A DNA stretch of 5,427 bases, from positions 1-5,427 of the forward strand of contig JAUWWH010000089.1 in the NCBI GenBank assembly GCA_030617005.1, in the 5' to 3' direction. The stretch is from Candidatus Bathyarchaeota archaeon (GTDB lineage: Archaea; Thermoproteota; Bathyarchaeia; RBG-16-48-13; GCA-020355125). Below are positions 1 to 4,254 of the stretch, piece by piece. The notes beneath the pieces were generated by a model. The model was not told the origin of the DNA. It searched no databases and worked only from the letters and a program-made list of their open reading frames with translations. Numbering within the stretch: the first letter of the stretch is position 1; each line of letters begins with the position of its first letter. A program made the position numbers and the translations under genes.

Positions 1-662
1 CCTAATTGTTTAACAGCATATTTGATTGCCCATTTGTCGCATGCTGAGGTTCCTAATACTAAGTTGGGTGTGTGTTTTGCTACACTTATTGCATGTAATT
101 CTCCATGTGGACCGCCCATATGGTTCATGTAAAACGTGAGTTCGGGATACTGATTAGCAATAAACGCGATTCTCTCAGGTAAACTCGTAATCTGATGAAA
201 ACCTGAATGAATCTCAATTAGGGGAACTTTAAGCTCAACGCACTTTTGTAAGATCTTTGTAAGTGCTGTTGGATATATTGGACATACATATCCATGCATT
301 TTTATTCCTTTCATCCCTAATTCTTTTATGCATCGCTCTACTTCCTTAGCTCCCATAGCTGCTCCAGTCGAAGAAAAATATTCTCCAATTGATGGGGGTT
401 TGTCTGTAAATACGTTAGTAAAGCCTAACCTATGAGTCTTTTTGGGTATTTTTTATACACTCTGCTATCCAACATTTTCACGTTTTACATTATCAATTTT
501 AGTGGAATAAGGGTCAATGTTAGGACAAACGATAGCCTTTCCTATACCATTTATATTTATATCTTTGAACAATTCGGTAGGGGTGTATCATATGAACGGT
601 ATGGTCTTGGAATTTCTTGTTAGGTGAACATGTGCATCTATTATTACCACCTTGAAAATCAC
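1..662 (-). pseudogene. Amidohydrolase (amidohydrolase_2-type TIM barrel), disrupted by three in-frame stops; C-terminus off the left edge
   Basis: Reading the minus strand from a GTG at 660-662 gives one continuous frame of 220 codons with clear amidohydrolase features. The N-terminal strand carries the metal-binding D-A-H-V-H (His11, His13). A K-x-H follows (His123), then I-H-S-G (His152) and N-H-M-G-G (His181), each at the end of a barrel strand. Such enzymes hydrolyse or decarboxylate small substrates at a metal centre; the substrate cannot be told here. The frame is broken by TGA at 588-590 (codon 25), TAG at 465-467 (codon 66) and TAA at 453-455 (codon 70). No frameshift is needed to join the parts. 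All three stop codons also end intact genes in this window, so recoding is unlikely. The last part of the barrel, with the usual catalytic Asp, lies beyond base 1. From base 452 leftward the frame is open, so a shortened product from an internal start cannot be excluded. Sequencing error is the main alternative. Confidence 0.8.
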
Positions 663-692
663 CGTCTCTATTCTTTTTACTTTAACTTAATA

Positions 693-700
693 ATTATATA
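693..700 (-). promoter_or_regulatory. Possible TATA-like box for the minus-strand amidohydrolase
   Basis: An A/T octamer reading TATATAAT on the minus strand sits about 30 bases upstream of the GTG at 660-662, the usual distance for a short-leader or leaderless archaeal transcript. The whole 663-792 spacer is very A/T-rich, so chance matches are easy. If the gene is dead, this would be a relic. Confidence 0.25.
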
Positions 701-727
701 CTTTTTCAATTTTTTTCTCAAAAACAA

Positions 728-737
728 TATATATAAA
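728..737 (+). promoter_or_regulatory. Candidate TATA box for S30e
   Basis: The run TATATATAAA lies about 55 bases before the TTG start of S30e. It would place transcription start near 760 and leave a leader of about 30 bases that contains the ribosome-binding site. A second candidate, TTTAAA at 750-755, is nearer and would give a shorter leader. The sequence cannot choose between them. Confidence 0.4.
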
Positions 738-779
738 CCTGAGGTTATCTTTAAACAACTGCAATAATTAAATATAGAC

Positions 780-785
780 GAGGTT
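780..785 (+). promoter_or_regulatory. Ribosome-binding site of S30e (GAGGTT)
   Basis: GAGGT matches the anti-Shine-Dalgarno end of archaeal 16S rRNA and ends seven bases before the TTG at 793. It decides the start: a TAG at 775-777 closes the frame upstream, and no ATG or GTG lies between that stop and the TTG. Confidence 0.75.
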
Positions 786-792
786 AAAGAAA

Positions 793-984
793 TTGCCTAC
801 TCACGGTTCTCTTACAAAGGCGGGAAAAGTTAGAAACCAAACTCCGAAACTAGCCGCACGACCCAAGAAGAGTATGGGTCCTAAATCGAGGAACTTTAAA
901 AACTACAAGAAAAGATTCCTTAACCAGACAGAAACGATGGGCAGGGGAAGGGGCAGGAGAAGGAGACGGAGAAGGAGACGGTAA
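793..984 (+). CDS. rps30e: 30S ribosomal protein S30e with an arginine-rich C-terminal tail
   Basis: This is a small basic protein of the small ribosomal subunit, shared by archaea and eukaryotes (the C-terminal half of eukaryotic FAU). The N-terminus P-T-H-G-S-L-T-K-A-G-K-V-R is the family signature, followed by Q-T-P-K and a basic R-N-F-K-N-Y-K-K-R-F segment at 33-42, as in archaeal S30e. The start is TTG, fixed by the family N-terminus, the upstream TAG and a GAGGT site seven bases away. The 63 residues are slightly long for an archaeal S30e. The extra length is a tail at 50-63 made only of Gly and Arg and ending in nine consecutive arginines, encoded by a purine-rich hexamer repeat. The gene stands alone: the next plus-strand gene is 352 bases downstream, and the gene to the left runs the other way. 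S30e binds the shoulder and decoding side of the 30S subunit; a longer basic tail would be expected to contact rRNA, but that is inference. Confidence 0.93.
   Translation: MPTHGSLTKAGKVRNQTPKLAARPKKSMGPKSRNFKNYKKRFLNQTETMGRGRGRRRRRRRRR
955..981 (+). repeat. Hexamer tandem repeat (A/C)GGAGA encoding nine Arg
   Basis: The last nine sense codons of S30e are four and a half copies of a six-base unit: AGGAGA, AGGAGA, CGGAGA, AGGAGA, CGG. Each unit gives two Arg codons (AGG or CGG, then AGA), so the tract could lengthen or shorten by two residues through slippage without loss of frame. The stop TAA follows at once. Confidence 0.8.
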
Positions 985-1067
985 CAACTATTCCCTTCAT
1001 ATCTTTTATCAGTTAGCCCCCCCGATTTGATTTTGAGCAACTTTTCTGCATAGCACAATCTTGATAA

Positions 1068-1079
1068 ATTACATGTAAT
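1068..1079. repeat. Perfect 12-base palindrome ATTACATGTAAT
   Basis: The two halves are exact reverse complements with no spacer, a form typical of a dimeric regulator site rather than a hairpin. It lies about 260 bases before the PPC start and 85 bases after the S30e stop, which is far from either promoter. A role is therefore uncertain, and chance is possible in A/T-rich DNA. Confidence 0.3.
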
Positions 1080-1322
1080 GTCTCTTTAATTCAGTTTTAT
1101 CTTAATGAACACATCTTTTAAACTATCTACGAACGGATTGTTGTACTCATTGGTCTGTCCTTGAGTTTTTGCTATCAAACTATTTTCTATTTGGGTGTAT
1201 CATGTGGATCTATTTCCCTCTTTTTCTTTCAACTCAGAAAAAGATTTTAATGTCTACACTTGAGTGGTTTATCAGTTGAAAATAAATATGATTGAATAAG
1301 TATAAAGATTAAAACTGAGAAA

Positions 1323-1330
1323 GAGTTGAT
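1323..1330 (+). promoter_or_regulatory. Ribosome-binding site of the PPC gene (GAGTTGAT)
   Basis: This matches seven of the eight bases of GAGGTGAT, the complement of the archaeal 16S 3' end, and ends six bases before the TTG at 1337. It supports that start: TAG at 1331-1333 blocks any longer frame. Confidence 0.6.
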
Positions 1331-1336
1331 TAGAAA

Positions 1337-1810
1337 TTGAGTTGGAAAGTCAGTTCAGGAGCAATAATTAGGGCAATTGCTGTAAAGATCGAGCCTGGTA
1401 AAGATCTGCTAGAATGCTTGGTGAACATTGTAAACAAGATAGAAGTGAAAACTGGAGTGATAGTATCAGCTGTAGGAAGCCTAGAAAAAGGTAGGTTGAG
1501 AAATGTTAAGAGGTTTCCCGCAAGTTTCCCAATAAGAAGAACAGATCGGTTATATTCTTCTATTGACGGTCCGCTTGAGATACTTTCATTATCGGGTAAT
1601 ATTTCTCAAAGTGAAAATGGAAAAACAATAATTCATGCTCACATCACGGTCTCCTACGTTAAAGATAGGGAGGTCATTGTCTTAGGTGGGCACCTTATCG
1701 AAGGGAATCTGACATATGTCATGGTCGAAATTTTCATATTAGATCTTGATATCAGGATGTATCGGAGACTCCACCCGCTAAGAAAAGCAATGGAATTATA
1801 TTTCTCTTAA
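1337..1810 (+). CDS. PPC/DUF296 domain protein (stand-alone PPC domain)
   Basis: The 157 residues cover one PPC domain (plants and prokaryotes conserved, DUF296) almost end to end. Family landmarks are the strand-helix start R-A-I-A-V-K-I-E-P-G-K-D-L-L-E at 12-26, V-S-A-V-G-S-L at 43-49, G-P-L-E-I-L-S-L-S-G at 78-87, H-A-H at 100-102 and the hallmark L-G-G-H-L at 116-120. His100, His102 and His119 match the histidines that bind a metal in prokaryotic members. In plants the domain is fused to AT-hook DNA-binding motifs; none is present here, so DNA binding should not be assumed. The domain is known to form trimers, and its function in archaea is not established. The C-terminal extension at 137-157 is basic and may be a helix. 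The TTG start follows a TAG directly upstream and has a good ribosome-binding site. The gene appears to be a single transcription unit. Confidence 0.88.
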   Translation: MSWKVSSGAIIRAIAVKIEPGKDLLECLVNIVNKIEVKTGVIVSAVGSLEKGRLRNVKRFPASFPIRRTDRLYSSIDGPLEILSLSGNISQSENGKTIIHAHITVSYVKDREVIVLGGHLIEGNLTYVMVEIFILDLDIRMYRRLHPLRKAMELYFS

Positions 1811-1888
1811 TCAAAATTCTTGATGTTAACTCCTAAAATTCTGAAAGCTATACAATCTGTTAAATTGACTCTTCAGATACACATCTAA

Positions 1889-2071
1889 TCATTCATATCT
1901 AATACCGTGAGACTTCAATGCTGATTTAATTTTAGCGATCTCTTTTTTAATTGACGCTATATCTTGTACAATAGACTCTAGATTTGTAGGCTGAGGAATC
2001 GGTCTTGATGCTAAGTCAGGAATATGTCTCTCTTTTTTCAGAATATCTTCGGGCTTGAAAACTTCACCCAA
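1889..2071 (-). CDS. Small unrecognised protein with a C-terminal Ile/Leu coiled coil
   Basis: I do not recognise this 60-residue protein. Residues 1-30 are polar and Pro-rich (R-P-I-P-Q-P at 23-28), probably extended. Residues 31-54 form a heptad-perfect amphipathic helix: Leu31, Ile34, Ile38, Ile41, Ile45, Ile48 and Leu52 fall at strict 3-4 spacing, with Lys and Glu on the outer faces. It has no signal peptide, membrane segment or Cys. It is probably real: a TTG start, no longer frame possible (TAA at 2075-2077), a strong GGGGGAG site at 2081-2087 nine bases upstream, and a TGA stop at 1889-1891. It converges with the PPC gene (78-base gap) and diverges from the Sm-like gene, with which it shares a 153-base control region. 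The fold suggests a small homo-oligomer or an adaptor that docks on another helix; the partner is unknown. Confidence 0.68.
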   Translation of the reverse strand: MGEVFKPEDILKKERHIPDLASRPIPQPTNLESIVQDIASIKKEIAKIKSALKSHGIRYE

Positions 2072-2080
2072 ACCTTAATT

Positions 2081-2087
2081 CTCCCCC
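2081..2087 (-). promoter_or_regulatory. Ribosome-binding site of the coiled-coil gene (GGGGGAG)
   Basis: This purine run on the minus strand contains GGAG and ends nine bases before the TTG at 2069-2071. It is one of the strongest ribosome-binding sites in the window and is the best evidence that this small frame is translated. Confidence 0.65.
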
Positions 2088-2135
2088 TATGTTCTATTCA
2101 GTCCATCAAAATAAAGTTCTCTATCTAAAAATCTT

Positions 2136-2143
2136 AATTATAC
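2136..2143 (-). promoter_or_regulatory. Candidate TATA box for the coiled-coil gene
   Basis: The minus strand reads GTATAATTA here, about 65 bases upstream of the TTG. Transcription would start near 2110 and give a leader of roughly 40 bases that includes the GGGGGAG site. The assignment rests only on composition and distance. Confidence 0.3.
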
Positions 2144-2159
2144 TTTAGATTATAGTGTT

Positions 2160-2179
2160 ACTGAGAGATATTCCTCAGT
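2160..2179. repeat. Inverted repeat ACTGAG-8-CTCAGT in the divergent control region
   Basis: Six-base perfect arms (2160-2165 and 2174-2179) flank an eight-base spacer whose centre, ATAT, is itself symmetric. It lies 11 bases upstream of the TATA-like box at 2191 that serves the Sm-like gene, and between the two divergent promoters. That position would suit an operator or activator site for one or both genes. A role is inference. Confidence 0.4.
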
Positions 2180-2190
2180 TACAATAATGC

Positions 2191-2198
2191 TTTTATTA
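2191..2198 (+). promoter_or_regulatory. TATA box of the Sm-like gene, probably leaderless
   Basis: TTTTATTA starts 34 bases before the ATG at 2225. With the usual 22-27 base distance from TATA box to initiation site, transcription would begin within a few bases of the ATG. The bases before the ATG (AGATAAATAATC) hold no ribosome-binding site, which agrees with a leaderless transcript. Confidence 0.5.
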
Positions 2199-2224
2199 GA
2201 GTTTCAGATCTAAGATAAATAATC

Positions 2225-2494
2225 ATGTCTACAGGGATAACTCCCTCTTTATTTCATATACTTGAAAGCAAGATTGGCAAGAGAGTTCTGGTTGTGCTTG
2301 ACCGGTCCTTCGGTTTTGAAGGTACTATAGCAACCGTATCTCAAGATCCACCAGGTATCTGGCTCTCCGATGCGGAAGCCGTAATATTGCGCTCCACACT
2401 GGGAAATCCTTTACCACAGGTGACCAGTCGTCAGGATAAAAGCGAACTCTTTATCAACCTAAGTCACGTTCTACGAGTCGAGGTTTTACATTAG
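2225..2494 (+). CDS. Small Sm-like (LSm-type) fold protein, non-canonical
   Basis: The 89 residues fit an Sm-like barrel: an N-terminal helix (about 7-17), G-K-R-V-L-V-V-L at 18-25 as strand 1, F-G-F-E-G-T-I-A-T-V at 29-38 as strand 2 with the conserved Gly33, G-I-W-L-S-D-A-E-A-V at 44-53 as strand 3, and L-F-I-N-L-S-H-V-L-R-V-E-V-L at 75-88 as the Sm2-like end. Classical archaeal Sm proteins bind U-rich RNA through an Asp and Asn after strand 2 and an R-G-D/N in Sm2. Here those places hold Ser39, a P-P-G turn, and N-L-S, so the standard RNA pocket is missing. The loop between Sm1 and Sm2 (about 55-74) is also long and polar. The fold call rests on pattern only; another small beta-barrel is possible. 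ATG start, no ribosome-binding site, TATA box about 30 bases upstream: leaderless. It converges on the glutaredoxin gene across a 59-base gap. Confidence 0.55.
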   Translation: MSTGITPSLFHILESKIGKRVLVVLDRSFGFEGTIATVSQDPPGIWLSDAEAVILRSTLGNPLPQVTSRQDKSELFINLSHVLRVEVLH

Positions 2495-2553
2495 TACAAA
2501 AGCAGATCTTGATTGTCAACAGCTTACTCTGTAACATTTTAAGGAATTTCAGT

Positions 2554-2766
2554 CTATAACTCCTTCTCTAGGTTCTCTATATCCACTAATTCCCCATCTT
2601 TTATAAGGATTGGCATCACCCATTGCCCAATCATTAACACATCAGCCATAGCATCGGAATCAGTCTCTATGTTCTTTTCCTCATAATTTATTCTCAAAGC
2701 TGCAAGACGCTTCTTTAATTCTACGCATCGAGGACAATGTGTAGTTTTGTATAGAACGACATTCAA
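2554..2766 (-). CDS. Glutaredoxin-like thiol-disulfide protein, CPRC active site
   Basis: This 70-residue protein has the compact thioredoxin fold of small archaeal and bacterial glutaredoxins (NrdH/Grx group). Strand 1 is N-V-V-L-Y at 2-6. The redox motif C-P-R-C is at 11-14 at the head of helix 1, and a second strand runs about 26-33. Met51-Pro52 is the expected cis-proline facing the active site, and I-L-I-K-D-G-E-L at 53-60 forms the final hairpin. Such proteins reduce protein disulfides in the cytosol, fed by thioredoxin-reductase-like enzymes or thiol cofactors; the partner cannot be read here. The residues after cis-Pro are D-G-E-L and the usual T-G-x-P region is altered, so glutathione use is doubtful, as expected for an archaeon. 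Start is TTG; upstream the frame reaches a TAA with no ATG or GTG, and GGAG lies 11 bases before it. The 168-base gap to the upstream MFS gene suggests its own promoter. Confidence 0.85.
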   Translation of the reverse strand: MNVVLYKTTHCPRCVELKKRLAALRINYEEKNIETDSDAMADVLMIGQWVMPILIKDGELVDIENLEKEL

Positions 2767-2805
2767 TTCAACGGAGTCTCCATAATTAATTTTTTAATAT
2801 TCAAA

Positions 2806-2813
2806 AATTATAC
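2806..2813 (-). promoter_or_regulatory. Candidate TATA box for the glutaredoxin gene
   Basis: TATAATTT on the minus strand lies about 40 bases upstream of the TTG start. Transcription would begin near 2784, just ahead of the GGAG at 2778-2781. A second A/T box near 2868-2876 is an alternative. Nothing coding is visible in the rest of the 2767-2934 spacer. Confidence 0.35.
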
Positions 2814-2934
2814 TAACATAAATATCAATTTACCGCTTTTTCATAACTCAACCCTCTGAACATTAAATCATTTTATAGTATGTTATAGACGGAATGATTT
2901 GGAAAGGATGTATGTTTACGTTAATTTTTTTGAT

Positions 2935-4176
2935 CTATCTATTATGTTCTTTTTTTATCTTTCGTGGCTCTTTAACAAAAAAGTATATGACTGGCAGCGC
3001 TGTTGTACCTATTATCATTGAAATATAAAAAGTCAATTCTGGAAAGTAATTTCCCCACATATATGCCCCTAATGGTGCTGCTGGAAGATTAGTAATTCCC
3101 GTTAAAGTTCCCATGAGTCCCATAATTCTTCCTCGTTTCTTTTTCGTGACGGAGTCTGCAAGAAGGGATTGCCATGCTGGACCTCCGAGAAATCCGTATG
3201 CACCTCCACCTAACCCTGCTCCTACCCCCGCTAGTACACGGATTATCAGAATAGGATAAAAACTTTTTAGGAATATGTAACTAAGGTTAGTTAAGGGTAC
3301 CATTGCTCTCGCGAATATGATACAATATCTTCTGTCGAATTTATCAGCAATAATACCTCCTGGAATTGCTGTAATTATTGTAATAACGGTTTGGATTGAA
3401 AGAAGCAAACCCCATTCCGTATATGATAAACCTATGTTTTTGATAACATAAATCACTATAAAGGGGTTTATCAAATTTAAAGCAAATTGGGAAAGACTTG
3501 AAGCAGTTTGAAGGTGTAGCATATTTTGTTTATACTCTGGCCATATCTCACGTATACTTTCTATAAAAGTACTCTTTTCAATTGTTTGTTCTGATAGTGT
3601 TTCTTTCAAGAATAGACCTATCATAAAGAAAAATGCTACACTTACTATGATCTGTACTATTAGGAAAAGATTTATTCCCTGAATTATACCCAACATATCT
3701 ATAACCACACCGCCAATTCCCGCAAAGATTCTAGTCACGTTCAAGACCATTCTAAAAGCCCCATATCCTAAGCCTCTTTGACCCGTGGGAAGTGATTCCA
3801 ATACAATTGCATTGTATGCTGGGGTTGCAAGAGACAAAGATGCACCGAATATTTGTCCTATAACGAAATGTTCCCATGAGGTTGCAAACATGTATATTAA
3901 TGGTTGGATTACAAACAAAGGCGATGCAATAAGTAAAGCCTTTTTTCGGCCTAGTCTGTCTGCAAGTATTCCTCCAGGTAATTGTGCGAGAAGTCTCGAC
4001 GACATTCCGATTACAGATAATAAAGCTACCAACTCAACATTGAGTCCTTGTTCTAAAAGGTAAAGCGGCCAGAAGGACTGATATAAACTAAAGGATAACA
4101 TGAGAAAGGAGACAGATATTGAGAGAACCAAAATGTTTCTATTGGAAAATGCGGTTTTAAGTGAACTCAAAGCCAA
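2935..4176 (-). CDS. MFS transporter, probably a drug/solute:H+ antiporter
   Basis: This is a full-length major facilitator of 413 residues with about 12 hydrophobic segments in two halves, split by a polar central loop at about 191-222. MFS motif A, G-G-x-x-A-D-R-x-G-R-K, stands between helices 2 and 3 (68-79), and its repeat G-G-I-I-A-D-K-F-D-R-R lies between helices 8 and 9 (273-283). Arg/Gly-rich helix 4-5 segments around 134-158 and the Gly-rich stretch at 317-332 fit the multidrug-efflux-like branch, so export of a small molecule driven by protons is the likeliest role. The substrate cannot be told. The N-terminus is short and cytosolic. The TTG start has GGAG 11 bases upstream and no other start in frame before the TAA. 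It follows Elp3 in the same direction after 78 bases, a gap that holds a TATA-like run, so it may be read through or have its own promoter. It ends in TAG. Confidence 0.9.
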   Translation of the reverse strand: MALSSLKTAFSNRNILVLSISVSFLMLSFSLYQSFWPLYLLEQGLNVELVALLSVIGMSSRLLAQLPGGILADRLGRKKALLIASPLFVIQPLIYMFATSWEHFVIGQIFGASLSLATPAYNAIVLESLPTGQRGLGYGAFRMVLNVTRIFAGIGGVVIDMLGIIQGINLFLIVQIIVSVAFFFMIGLFLKETLSEQTIEKSTFIESIREIWPEYKQNMLHLQTASSLSQFALNLINPFIVIYVIKNIGLSYTEWGLLLSIQTVITIITAIPGGIIADKFDRRYCIIFARAMVPLTNLSYIFLKSFYPILIIRVLAGVGAGLGGGAYGFLGGPAWQSLLADSVTKKKRGRIMGLMGTLTGITNLPAAPLGAYMWGNYFPELTFYISMIIGTTALPVIYFFVKEPRKIKKEHNR

Positions 4177-4223
4177 CTTATAATTCTCTCCAACTAAATT
4201 GTTAGAAGGATTGACTTAATCTG

Positions 4224-4249
4224 AAATAATAAGTTTTTTCATGTGAAAA
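4224..4249 (-). promoter_or_regulatory. Possible MFS promoter with a palindromic element
   Basis: In the Elp3-MFS gap, the minus strand carries a near-palindrome with six-base arms TTTTCA and TGAAAA around two bases (4236-4249), directly followed by an A/T run ACTTATTATTT (4224-4234). The order, palindrome then TATA-like box, about 50 bases before the MFS start, would fit a regulated promoter. The two-base centre is too small for a hairpin terminator. The A/T content makes chance matches easy. Confidence 0.3.
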
Positions 4250-4254
4250 CAACA

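Larger units (their letters stand above)
985..1336. other. 352-base spacer with no supported gene
   Basis: No credible coding region was found here on either strand. It contains T-rich stretches just after S30e (about 994-1010) that could serve as an archaeal U-tract terminator, a run of seven C at 1017-1023, a perfect 12-base palindrome at 1068-1079, and A/T-rich sequence before the PPC gene (for example AATAAATAT from 1281) that probably holds its promoter. A 37-codon minus-strand frame ending at 1086 has protein-like composition but no start or ribosome-binding site. Confidence 0.5.

Noticed and set aside
190..212. CTGATGA followed by CTGA on the plus strand, resembling box C and box D motifs of an archaeal guide RNA.
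   Set aside because: It lies opposite the conserved IHSG coding segment of the amidohydrolase, the box C match is imperfect, the spacing is too short and no C'/D' pair is visible.
453..590. Selenocysteine (TGA) or pyrrolysine (TAG) readthrough in the amidohydrolase.
   Set aside because: It would need recoding of three different stops including TAA, no conserved Cys position or stem-loop was seen at the TGA, and all three codons act as normal stops in neighbouring genes.
432..623. A 63-codon plus-strand frame across the amidohydrolase remnant.
   Set aside because: Low-complexity hydrophobic product antisense to a clear amidohydrolase frame, without a ribosome-binding site.
1017..1023. Run of seven C after S30e as part of a structured RNA or terminator.
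   Set aside because: No matching G-rich partner nearby to form a stem, and archaeal terminators are U-tracts; it is noted only as a compositional oddity.
1086..1202. A 37-codon minus-strand frame between TGA (1200-1202) and TAA (1086-1088) with protein-like composition, perhaps the end of another decayed gene.
   Set aside because: No start codon with a ribosome-binding site, no recognisable motif, and an open stretch of this length is easily reached by chance.
581..1206. Shared 14-mer (13 of 14 identical, GGGTGTATCAYRTG type) at 581-594 and 1193-1206, in both cases around a minus-strand TGA followed by TACACC.
   Set aside because: A rough count of all 14-base pairs on both strands of a 5.4 kb window predicts several matches with one mismatch by chance, and the flanks do not match.
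3785..4063. A 92-codon plus-strand frame inside the MFS gene, and a 62-codon one inside Elp3 (4816-5004).
   Set aside because: Both are antisense to strongly conserved coding sequence and show no family features of their own.
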